This document shows, one piece after another, positions 1 through 6,032 of a DNA stretch of 9,839 nucleotides. The stretch's first letter is position 1; each line of letters starts with the position of its first letter. The notes beneath the pieces were generated by a model. It had not been told where the DNA came from, searched no databases, and worked only from the letters and a program-made list of their open reading frames with translations. The position numbers and the translations under genes were made by a program. Origin of the DNA: Candidatus Peribacteraceae bacterium (GTDB taxonomy: Bacteria; Patescibacteriota; Gracilibacteria; Peribacterales; Peribacteraceae); contig JAQUNQ010000003.1 in assembly GCA_028717505.1 (NCBI GenBank), positions 15,833 to 25,671 on the forward strand. Reading direction: 5' to 3'.

Positions 1-10
1 ATCCATAACG

Positions 11-111
11 AGTGGGTAGTGAGAAGTAGGTAGTGAGTAGTGTAACGGAAATAGCCCGTACAGAGCAGAAAAAACAGCTTCTACCCACTGCTCACTACTC
101 ACTAATCACTA
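11..111. repeat. Imperfect inverted repeat of TAGTGAG-like units
   Basis: Two arms made of degenerate TAGTGAG/TAGTG units face each other: 17-42 and the reverse complement of 86-111 match at 21 of 26 positions without gaps, around a 43-nt centre. A second register also pairs, GTGGGTAG at 12-19 with CTACCCAC at 81-88. The right arm runs into the end of secY and contains its TAG stop (109-111). No long T-run follows, so it is not a classic intrinsic terminator, although the secY transcript could fold here. It may be a dispersed intergenic repeat or small non-autonomous mobile element; only one copy is visible. Confidence 0.6.
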
Positions 112-1404
112 CACCAATTTCTCATAATCATGCGCCAAGAGCTGCGCATTGATCTGCCGGATCAATTCCATGACGACGCCAACGATGATAATGAGTCCCG
201 ACCCCGAGACGATGAGATCCGCGCGGCTCAGGGGCGAGTACTTGGTGAAGGCAATGGGGATGATGGCCACCAGACCGAGGAAGGTCCCTCCCCAGAGATT
301 CAAGTGATTGCTGGTCCGCGCGAGGAGCTCCGCCGTCTGCTTGCCCGGCCGGATGCCCGGGATGAAGCCGCCGCGCTTCTGGATCTGCTCCGCGATGTCT
401 TCCGGCTTGAAGGTCACCGAAACGTAGAAGTAGGTGAAGACGAGGACGAGCAGGAAGTACAGGATAAGGTATATCACGCTCGGATTCTGCGGATTCACGT
501 ACGTATTGATGAAGCTGACGATCGCCTGGAGCTGGGGACGGCTCGCGGAGGAGAAGAACTGTGCGATGATCGCCGGGAAAGTGATGAGCGAAACCGCGAA
601 GATGATCGGCACCATGCCCGCCTGATTCAGGCGCACCGGAATGCCACCCTGGACACCGCGGCCCGCCCCCTGATTGGCGTAGGTGATGGGAATGAGCCGA
701 TGGGCATCCGTGAAGAGCACCACGGCAATGAGGAGGGCAATGGAGACGATCGCGAAGAGATAGAAGGGCCCTAGCTTGCCCTGCCCCGCGAGAAACATGG
801 AACTCATAGTGGCAGGGATACCGGAGACGATGCCGCCGAAGATGATGAGAGAAATACCGTTGCCGATGCCCTTTTCCGTGATGAGCTCACCAATCCACAT
901 GACAAAGAGGGACCCTGCCGTCGCGTAGAGCATGGGAAGGAGAACGGCAGGGAAGGAGGTATCCACGAGCTTGAGGCCCCCGCGGCTCAGGAGGATGAGG
1001 AAGCCATAACTCTGGACGAAGGCGAGAGGGAAGGTGAGGTAGCGCGTGTAGCGATTCAGCTCCTGCTGGCCCTGGATCCCCTCTTTGCTCATGGCCTCGA
1101 GCTTTGGGAAGATCACTGTGCAGAGCTGCACGATGATGGAAGCATTGATGTAGGGAGAGAGACCGAGCAATGCCACAGAGAAGTGATCGAGCGAGCCGCC
1201 CGTGAGCGCCGTGAAGATGCCGACAACCCCTCCTGCAGTCCCCCCTCCCGCACGCGATTCGAGGAATTGGCGGAGCATCGCCGGATCCGTCCCCGGCACG
1301 GAAATGTGCGCGACGACGCGATAGATGAAGAGGAGACCGAGCGTGATGAGGATGCGACGGCGCAGGTCCTCGGAGTGCCAGAGTTGTCGTAAGTACGTGA
1401 ACAT
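109..1404 (-). CDS. secY: Preprotein translocase subunit SecY
   Basis: SecY is the channel of the SecYEG translocon in the cytoplasmic membrane, passing unfolded secretory proteins and inserting membrane proteins. The product is 431 residues, normal for the family, with about ten hydrophobic segments. SPYINASIIVQL (residues 83-94) matches the first SecY signature and EKGIGNGISLIIFGGI (177-192) the second. The basic cytoplasmic loop around 333-360 (KPEDIAEQIQKRGGFIPG followed by IRPGKQ) is the ribosome/SecA-binding loop. The ATG at 1404 is chosen because the protein then begins MFTYLRQLW, as in homologues; a GTG at 1446 would add 14 unrelated residues. It lies 74 nt after rplO, as in the usual rplO-secY pair. 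The TAG stop falls within the inverted repeat at 11-111. Confidence 0.97.
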   Translation of the reverse strand: MFTYLRQLWHSEDLRRRILITLGLLFIYRVVAHISVPGTDPAMLRQFLESRAGGGTAGGVVGIFTALTGGSLDHFSVALLGLSPYINASIIVQLCTVIFPKLEAMSKEGIQGQQELNRYTRYLTFPLAFVQSYGFLILLSRGGLKLVDTSFPAVLLPMLYATAGSLFVMWIGELITEKGIGNGISLIIFGGIVSGIPATMSSMFLAGQGKLGPFYLFAIVSIALLIAVVLFTDAHRLIPITYANQGAGRGVQGGIPVRLNQAGMVPIIFAVSLITFPAIIAQFFSSASRPQLQAIVSFINTYVNPQNPSVIYLILYFLLVLVFTYFYVSVTFKPEDIAEQIQKRGGFIPGIRPGKQTAELLARTSNHLNLWGGTFLGLVAIIPIAFTKYSPLSRADLIVSGSGLIIIVGVVMELIRQINAQLLAHDYEKLV

Positions 1405-1478
1405 GCTGGGTGGTATTTTCCCGTGATCTCCGCAGGGGGTCAACACGCCCCGACGGCCGGCTCACCGGGAGACTTATT

Positions 1479-1925
1479 TCAGGATACGGGGACTTTCTTC
1501 ACGGAGCCCCCCGCTTTCTCGATGGCCGCACGTGCACTCTTGGACGTGGCATGCACCGAGAGTTCAAACTTCTTCGTGACCGAGCCCTGCCCGAGGAGCT
1601 TGACCGGCTTCCTCGTGGTGAGGAGACCTGCCCCCCGCAGTGCAACCACATCGTAGGCCCCGGGAGAGAGCCGCGCCTCGAGGACCCCGATATTCACCAC
1701 CTCGTACTCGCGGCGACTGGGATTGCGGAATCCTCCAAGCTTTGGCTGCCGACGAATAAGCGGGACTTGTCCGCCCTCGAAGCCGAACCTGCGCCCCTTC
1801 CCCGCCCGCGCCTGCTGGCCCTTGGCCCCGCGCCCGGCCGTGGTGCCACCGCCGGCGCTGCTGCCGCGCGCGATGCGCTTGCGCTTCTTTGTGGCTCCGG
1901 CCGCTGGTGAAAGTGCATGGAGCAT
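1479..1925 (-). CDS. rplO: 50S ribosomal protein L15
   Basis: L15 is a late-assembling large-subunit protein that binds 23S rRNA. From the ATG at 1925 it is 148 residues, a normal length. It starts MLHALSPAAGATKKRKR, matching the usual MKLHEL...KKRKR beginning, followed by the Gly/Arg-rich stretch (residues 20-50) that threads into rRNA. The C-terminal L15 fold ends with the signature-like TSKSARAAIEKAGG (127-140). An in-frame ATG at 1958 would add 11 residues that repeat LHAL; it has a GGAG 11 nt upstream, whereas the ATG at 1925 has no such site but agrees with homologues. The gene is cut off from rpsE by two non-ribosomal genes and rpmD is missing, so it probably has its own promoter. Confidence 0.93.
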   Translation of the reverse strand: MLHALSPAAGATKKRKRIARGSSAGGGTTAGRGAKGQQARAGKGRRFGFEGGQVPLIRRQPKLGGFRNPSRREYEVVNIGVLEARLSPGAYDVVALRGAGLLTTRKPVKLLGQGSVTKKFELSVHATSKSARAAIEKAGGSVKKVPVS

Positions 1926-1930
1926 ACAGA

Positions 1931-1948
1931 ACGCACTGAAGAGTGCGT
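1931..1948 (-). promoter_or_regulatory. Hairpin just upstream of the rplO start
   Basis: ACGCACT and AGTGCGT form a perfect 7-bp stem with a CTTC loop on the minus-strand RNA. It ends 5 nt before the ATG at 1925 and lies in the position of the predicted 5' end of the transcript. It could stabilise the mRNA or control initiation. The pairing is seen directly; a function is inferred. Confidence 0.45.
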
Positions 1949-1956
1949 GGAGCCGC

Positions 1957-1985
1957 ATAGTAATGTGTTCTCCCCCCACGGTAAA
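1957..1985 (-). promoter_or_regulatory. Candidate sigma70-type promoter for rplO-secY
   Basis: On the minus strand TTTACC (1985-1980) and TACTAT (1962-1957) each match the -35 and -10 consensus at 4 of 6 positions and are separated by exactly 17 nt. Transcription would begin near 1950, just before the hairpin at 1931-1948, leaving a leader of about 25 nt to the ATG at 1925. The -10 overlaps the alternative ATG at 1958, so use of this promoter would exclude that start. A promoter is expected here because the upstream neighbour is transcribed from the other strand. The match is moderate and untested. Confidence 0.35.
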
Positions 1986-1990
1986 GGGCG

Positions 1991-2014
1991 CCGACGCAAT
2001 TTGCGGCGGTTTTT
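1991..2014 (+). terminator. Terminator-like hairpin in the leader of the SLH-CAP gene
   Basis: On the plus strand CCGACGC (1991-1997) pairs with GCGGCGG (2003-2009), seven positions with one A/G mismatch, around an AATTT loop, and is followed by five Ts (2010-2014). This resembles an intrinsic terminator. It lies 43 nt before the ATG at 2057. It could stop plus-strand transcripts antisense to rplO/secY, or act as an attenuator for the SLH-CAP gene. The short T-run and the mismatch make it weak. Confidence 0.35.
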
Positions 2015-2056
2015 CGGGAGAGGACTCACGGCGGCAGATGGCAGAGGGCACAAAAT

Positions 2057-3256
2057 ATGCTACAACAGGGAAAGACCATGCGACAGCTCCTCTCCCCGGC
2101 AATCCTCCTCTCTCTCTTGCTGTTACCGGGAAGCGCCGGCGCTGTCACGTCCAATGTCACCTTCGTCACGCGCGCAGAAGCGGTGATGATCCTTCTCAAC
2201 AACAGCACACAGAGATTCTCCCAAATCACCACATCAGAGCAGACGTTCTCCGATGTTCCCGGAACGGAGTGGTATGCCCCCTACATGAAAGCCGGCGTCG
2301 CGCTCCACCTCATCACTCCCGCATCCGGGACACGGGCCGTCTTCCCGCTGCGCTCCATTACGCGTGCGGAGTTCCTCCAGATGCTCGTGCGGCTCCATGA
2401 TCTCCCGCTCAACCAGCCCTACACCTTCACTGACGTGGTACAGAATACCTGGTATGCACCCTACGCGGGCATCGCGGAGCGCTACATGCTCTTCGTCGAA
2501 GATGGGACGCTCCTCCACCCGGAGTACCGTCTCACGCACCTCGAGGCCGTCTACGCGCTCCAGCGCCTCTTCATCGCACAGCCGGAGCTCCGCCCCTCGG
2601 TGGTGGCGATCCTCCGGCGGATCGCGCGCTCCAGCTCCCTGCGATCCCCCTCGGCTGTCTCCTCGTCGTCGCAGTCTTCCCCGCCCCTCGCTGCCTCTTC
2701 GGCTTCCGCCGGTTTCACTCCCGTCCTCTCCCCCGGCGTGACCAACCGTCTGGAAAAATCGAAGCTCGAGGTCATCTCCCGTGTGAACGAGGAGCGCACC
2801 AGGGAAGGGCTTCCGCCCCTCAAGCGTAACTATCTCCTCGAGGAGGCCGCCCAGAAGCATGCGAAGGACATGTACCAACGCGATTACTTCAGCCACTTCA
2901 CCCCCGAAGGCCTGAGCTACGTCGACCGCATCCGCGCAGCAGGATATCTCACTGCAGGGAGCGAGACCTGCAGCTGCCAACCCTTCTTCGATCTCACGAG
3001 TGACGATGCGCCCCCGGAGGAGCACGGACCCAACTACCTCGTCACACAGGCACAGAAAATCTGCAACTGCGAGCCACAGTTCGCTGTGGGGGAGAATCTC
3101 ATCAAGGGAATCCTCACTCCGGAAATCGCCGTGCGTGACTGGCTGGATTCCACTCCGCACCGCCTCACCATGCTCCAGTCGAAATTTGAGGAGACGGGCG
3201 TGGGGATCTACGGCGATGTGTGGGTGCAGACGTTCGGGTCAGTGAAGTTCAGATGA
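2057..3256 (+). CDS. Secreted SLH-domain protein with C-terminal CAP (SCP/PR1) domain
   Basis: The 399-residue protein begins with a signal peptide: basic start, hydrophobic run at 11-23 and a likely cut after SAGA (residue 29). Two S-layer-homology-like repeats follow, with FSDVPGTEWYAPY (64-76) then ITRAEF (101-106), and FTDVVQNTWYAPY (124-136). A Ser/Pro/Ala-rich linker (about 190-227) leads to a CAP domain (about 236-399) with HAKDMYQRDYFSH (268-280), VGENL (344-348) and STPHRLTML (365-373), giving the usual His280, Glu346 and His368. Residues 300-340 form an insertion with two CxC pairs (Cys305/307 and 336/338). SLH repeats suggest anchoring at the cell envelope; the CAP activity is unknown. 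It is the only plus-strand gene here. A second ATG at 2078 also precedes the signal peptide; GAGG lies 9 nt before the first and AGGG 8 nt before the second. Confidence 0.88.
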   Translation: MLQQGKTMRQLLSPAILLSLLLLPGSAGAVTSNVTFVTRAEAVMILLNNSTQRFSQITTSEQTFSDVPGTEWYAPYMKAGVALHLITPASGTRAVFPLRSITRAEFLQMLVRLHDLPLNQPYTFTDVVQNTWYAPYAGIAERYMLFVEDGTLLHPEYRLTHLEAVYALQRLFIAQPELRPSVVAILRRIARSSSLRSPSAVSSSSQSSPPLAASSASAGFTPVLSPGVTNRLEKSKLEVISRVNEERTREGLPPLKRNYLLEEAAQKHAKDMYQRDYFSHFTPEGLSYVDRIRAAGYLTAGSETCSCQPFFDLTSDDAPPEEHGPNYLVTQAQKICNCEPQFAVGENLIKGILTPEIAVRDWLDSTPHRLTMLQSKFEETGVGIYGDVWVQTFGSVKFR

Positions 3257-3761
3257 GCGCGAGGAGGGAGCGGGCAAACTCGTCCGTGGCGCCGGCCCCA
3301 TTCGCCGTGACGATCCGCCCATCCACCGTGACGGAATCCCCTGTGTACTGCGCTCCATAGCGCTCCAGGAGAGCCGCCTGCTCGCCCCCGCTGTCCCACA
3401 CCGTGGCCTTCCTGCCATCGAGGACGCGCGCTTTCGCGAGAATGAGCGGCGCGATGCAGATGGCGCCGAGGAGGATATTCGCCTCCACCGCCGCCCGTGC
3501 CACAGAGAGAGCATGCGCATCCGATGCCAGAGCCTCCGCCCCCGGCCCCCCGATGAACACAACGGCGTCGTACGCGGTCACGGTGACATCCCGGAGGGCC
3601 TTCGCCGCTGTCTCCGTCCCCCCGAGTTTGCCGAGGCATGCCCCGGCTTCCGTGCTCGCCACCTCAATGTCCACTCCTCCCCCGACCAGAGCGGCGCGCG
3701 TTCCGGCGTACTCTCGATCCTGATACCCCTGCTGCGCGATGACGAGGAGGGATTTCTTCAT
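3249..3761 (-). CDS. DJ-1/PfpI family protein
   Basis: The 170-residue product has the flavodoxin-like DJ-1/PfpI fold: an opening beta strand (KKSLLVIAQ), Glu17 in DREYAG, VVFIGGPGAEAL (67-78), and a nucleophile elbow GAICIAPLILAK (99-110) with Cys102. The Cys-Glu pair is the family's active-site arrangement. Cys is followed by Ile, not by the His seen in PfpI-type proteases, so peptidase activity is doubtful; glyoxalase/deglycase-like, chaperone or redox-sensing roles known in the superfamily are possible but cannot be assigned. It has no signal peptide, so it should be cytoplasmic. It starts 68 nt after rpsE on the same strand, so it may be read through from the ribosomal operon. Its stop overlaps the end of the convergent SLH-CAP gene by 8 nt. 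Confidence 0.88.
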   Translation of the reverse strand: MKKSLLVIAQQGYQDREYAGTRAALVGGGVDIEVASTEAGACLGKLGGTETAAKALRDVTVTAYDAVVFIGGPGAEALASDAHALSVARAAVEANILLGAICIAPLILAKARVLDGRKATVWDSGGEQAALLERYGAQYTGDSVTVDGRIVTANGAGATDEFARSLLALI

Positions 3762-3829
3762 CAGGGAAGTACTCTAGCAGAAAGAGACCTCGTCACGCTT
3801 CCGGGCAAAGGGAACAGAGTGAAACTCGC

Positions 3830-4450
3830 TCACTGCACCACATCATTCTTCGACACCTCCGTGACGCCCATGCGCTCATTTGCGAGCACATCTGCATCCT
3901 GGCGTGCCCCCTCGGTTTCCTTGAGCTTCTTGCTCTCCGGCGTTTCCTCGGGGGTCGGTACCCCGCCCTTCCACCGCAGGAGATGGAGCGCCTTCATGAC
4001 CGCCTGCGCATTCACGAGCTTGTTCGTGGAGCCGTAGCGCTTCGAGAGGACATCACTCACTCCTGCCTGCTCGAGGATCACGCGGAGAGCGCCACCGGCG
4101 ATGATGCCCGTGCCCTTGGCAGCAGGAAGGAGCCGGATGCGCGCTGCCTTGAACTTCGTGTTCACCTCATGAGGAATAGTGCCATCCTTCAGGGGAATGC
4201 GGAGCATGTGGCGCTTCGCGGCAGTTGCCGCCTTGCGCACCGCTGCCTGTACCTCCGCGGCCTTGCCCGTTCCCAGCCCCACCTTGCCGCGTTTGTTCCC
4301 GAGCACCACGACGGCGCGGAACCGCATGCGGCGCCCGCCGGCCACCACGCGCGTCACACGGTCCACCGAGAGCGTCACCTCCTCGAACTCGGAGGGCTCG
4401 CGGGGGCGGCGGTCATTGCGCTTGCGATCAGGACGGGAGGACTTTGCCAT
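3830..4450 (-). CDS. rpsE: 30S ribosomal protein S5
   Basis: S5 sits near the mRNA entrance of the small subunit and helps decoding accuracy and mRNA unwinding. The 206-residue product has the N-terminal double-stranded-RNA-binding-like domain (FEEVTLSVDRVTRVVAGGRR, 22-41, through the GLGTGKA loop at 58-64) and the C-terminal domain with AAKGTGIIAGGALR (110-123) and the YGSTN motif (139-143). About 40 residues after 165 form a charged extension beyond the roughly 166-residue norm. No Shine-Dalgarno is visible; the 11 bases before the ATG are CTCTCTCCTCC. It lies 32 nt after rplR, the longest gap in this run. The next gene should be rpmD, which is missing. Confidence 0.96.
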   Translation of the reverse strand: MAKSSRPDRKRNDRRPREPSEFEEVTLSVDRVTRVVAGGRRMRFRAVVVLGNKRGKVGLGTGKAAEVQAAVRKAATAAKRHMLRIPLKDGTIPHEVNTKFKAARIRLLPAAKGTGIIAGGALRVILEQAGVSDVLSKRYGSTNKLVNAQAVMKALHLLRWKGGVPTPEETPESKKLKETEGARQDADVLANERMGVTEVSKNDVVQ

Positions 4451-4482
4451 GGAGGAGAGAGGTTGAAAAGGCTGAAGAAGAA

Positions 4483-4827
4483 TCAGAACTGAAGGCCGCC
4501 TTCGCGGGCCGCCTCCGCCACCGCGCGGACGACCCCGTGATAGGCGTAGGCATTGCGATCGAAGACAACAGCGGAGATACCGGCGGCCTTGGCCTTCTTC
4601 GCGATGAGCGTGCCGAGCTTCTTTCCGCCCTCCACGTTCGGCTTGGCCTTCGCCTCATGGGTGCTCGCAACAGTGAGTGTGTGCCCCACATCATCGTCCA
4701 CGAGCTGCGCCATCACCTGCGTAAGGGAACGGTACACCGTGAGCCGCGGGCGCTGAGCCGTGCCATGGACGCGTGCGCGGATGCGACGCTTGCGGAGGAG
4801 CCGATGCTGGGACGTGGTGTGCTTCAT
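4483..4827 (-). CDS. rplR: 50S ribosomal protein L18
   Basis: L18 binds 5S rRNA with L5 and L25 to form the central protuberance. The 114-residue protein has the basic N-terminus (HRLLRKRRIRARVHG, 8-22), then RPRLTVYRS (27-34 region), and the C-terminal fold with GISAVVFDRNAYAYHG (83-98) and RAVAEAAREGGLQF, all typical of L18. Length is normal and no extension is present, unlike several neighbours. It starts 5 nt after the rplF stop; the bases before the ATG are CTCCC, with no Shine-Dalgarno. Confidence 0.96.
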   Translation of the reverse strand: MKHTTSQHRLLRKRRIRARVHGTAQRPRLTVYRSLTQVMAQLVDDDVGHTLTVASTHEAKAKPNVEGGKKLGTLIAKKAKAAGISAVVFDRNAYAYHGVVRAVAEAAREGGLQF

Positions 4828-4832
4828 GGGAG

Positions 4833-5402
4833 TTATGCAGCTGCAGAGGGTGCGCCCTTGCCCGCGGCGGCCTTGCCGGGCTTCCTGCGGACGGTCTCGG
4901 TTGTGTAGCGGATCCCCTTACCCTTGTACGGCTCCGGCGGGCGGTAGGAGCGGATCTCGGCCGCCACCTGCCCCACGAGCTGCTTGTCGATCCCGCGGAT
5001 GGAAAGGAGGTTCTTGTTCTTCTCGTCCGGCGTGATGGCGATGCCTTCGGGGATAGCGAAGTCGACCGGATGGGACATGCCGAGGCTCAGGAGGAGCTTC
5101 TTGCCCTGCACCTGCGCCTTGTAGCCCACGCCGATGATCTCGAGCTTCTTCTCGAAGCCCTGACTCACGCCGAGCACCATGTTGAAGATAAGCTGGCGCG
5201 TGAGGCCGTGACGCGCCCGGCCTGCATCTGAGTCTTCTTTGCGCTCTACAACGACTTGGCTGCCCTCCACCTTCACCGCAACTTCAGGAAGAATGACAAT
5301 CGCGAGTTCCCCCTTCGGCCCCTTCACCTTCATGGTCGTACCCTTGATCTCTGCGGTAACGCCGCTGGGGAGAGCCACTGGTTTGCGTCCAATGCGTGAC
5401 AT
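4833..5402 (-). CDS. rplF: 50S ribosomal protein L6
   Basis: L6 lies near the factor-binding region of the large subunit, next to the sarcin-ricin loop. The 189-residue product starts MSRIGRKPVALPSGV, the standard L6 beginning, has two repeated alpha/beta domains (about 1-82 and 83-175) with GVGYKAQVQG (91-100), and ends with the signature PPEPYKGKGIRY (155-166) plus VRRKPGK. The last dozen residues form a short Ala/Gly/Lys tail. The ATG at 5402 is set by homology; an upstream extension in the same frame overlaps rpsH and is spurious. It lies 2 nt after the rpsH stop and has no Shine-Dalgarno. Confidence 0.97.
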   Translation of the reverse strand: MSRIGRKPVALPSGVTAEIKGTTMKVKGPKGELAIVILPEVAVKVEGSQVVVERKEDSDAGRARHGLTRQLIFNMVLGVSQGFEKKLEIIGVGYKAQVQGKKLLLSLGMSHPVDFAIPEGIAITPDEKNKNLLSIRGIDKQLVGQVAAEIRSYRPPEPYKGKGIRYTTETVRRKPGKAAAGKGAPSAAA

Positions 5403-5404
5403 AG

Positions 5405-5794
5405 CTAAGCAATGGTACAGAGAACCTCGCCGCCCATTTTCTTCTTGCGCGCCTCCTGATCGGTCATGAGGCCCTGACTCGTCGTGAGGATGGCGTGTCC
5501 GAAGCCGCGAAGGACGGGCTTCAGGGATTTCACGGAGCTGTACACGCGCCGACCGGGTTTGCTGACGCGCTTGAGCTCTAAGGAAGGATGTCCCTTCTCG
5601 AAGACAATGGTGATGACACGCTTGGGATCCTCGCCCGTCACCTGCGCGTCTGCAATCCACCCCTCGCGCTTGAGGAGACGTGCCAGATCCTCCTTGAGGT
5701 GCGACCACGGTGCACTGCACTGCGTGCGGCCGGCAGCCTGCGCATTGCGGATGCGGGTGAGGAGATCGCCGATGGGGTCAGTGAGATGCACCAT
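5405..5794 (-). CDS. rpsH: 30S ribosomal protein S8
   Basis: S8 is a primary 16S rRNA-binding protein of the central domain and in E. coli also represses the spc operon by binding mRNA near rplE. The 129-residue product starts MVHLTDPIGDLLTRIRNA, has RVSKPGRRVY (76-85), and ends with LTTSQGLMTDQEARKKKMGG (103-122) and GEVLCTIA, close to the family signature though the last residues are usually a Tyr/Trp-containing tail. The TAG stop is 2 nt before rplF. The ATG lies 5 nt after rpsN, preceded by TCCTCC and TTCCC but no purine-rich ribosome binding site. I did not recognise an S8-binding structure in the mRNA. Confidence 0.96.
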   Translation of the reverse strand: MVHLTDPIGDLLTRIRNAQAAGRTQCSAPWSHLKEDLARLLKREGWIADAQVTGEDPKRVITIVFEKGHPSLELKRVSKPGRRVYSSVKSLKPVLRGFGHAILTTSQGLMTDQEARKKKMGGEVLCTIA

Positions 5795-5799
5795 GGGAA

Positions 5800-6024
5800 T
5801 TACCAGGAGGATTTGGTGACGCCGGGAATCTCCCCGTTGCGGGCGAGCTCCCGGAAGCAAATACGGCAGATCTTGAAGAAGCGCATGTAGCCATGCCGGC
5901 GCCCGCAGAGGGTGCAGCGGTTGTAGATCCGCGTGGGGAACTTGGACTTGCGGCCTGCCGCCTTGGCTCGAAGGTACTCTTCGAGGGCGTTTCGCTGCTT
6001 GTTTTTGAGGGCAATGCGCGCCAT
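5800..6024 (-). CDS. rpsN: 30S ribosomal protein S14, zinc-binding type
   Basis: S14 binds 16S rRNA in the head of the small subunit near S3 and S10. This is the short zinc-ribbon form: CTLC (37-40) and CRIC (53-56) supply the four metal-binding cysteines, within RCTLCGRRHGYMRFFKICRI (36-55), followed by FRELARNGEIPGVTKSSW, the standard C-terminus. At 74 residues it is about 13 longer than the usual 61-residue type Z protein; the extra part is in the N-terminal half before the zinc ribbon. It lies 8 nt after rplE. The sequence before its ATG, TCCTCCTGACACTTTCT, has no Shine-Dalgarno. Confidence 0.96.
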   Translation of the reverse strand: MARIALKNKQRNALEEYLRAKAAGRKSKFPTRIYNRCTLCGRRHGYMRFFKICRICFRELARNGEIPGVTKSSW

Positions 6025-6032
6025 AGAAAGTG

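Noticed and set aside
11..111. Short repeated units considered as a CRISPR array
   Set aside because: Units are about 7 nt, degenerate, without unique spacers of regular length, and arranged in opposite orientation.
1405..1446. GTG start at 1446 for secY
   Set aside because: It would add 14 residues unlike SecY N-termini; the ATG at 1404 gives the family-like MFTYLRQLW beginning.
1457..1468. CCGG-CTCA-CCGG hairpin in the rplO-secY gap
   Set aside because: Only four base pairs in GC-rich sequence and no T-run; expected by chance.
2234..3160. Minus-strand open frame of about 300 residues opposite the SLH-CAP gene
   Set aside because: The plus-strand frame has a signal peptide, SLH repeats and CAP motifs; the minus-strand product shows only compositional Glu/Gly/Arg bias.
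3762..3829. Possible promoter or terminator between rpsE and the DJ-1 gene
   Set aside because: On the minus strand TGCTAGAGT resembles an extended -10 but has no -35 and would leave almost no leader; the only stem (GAGT/ACTC, 4 bp) has no T-run. Too weak to annotate.
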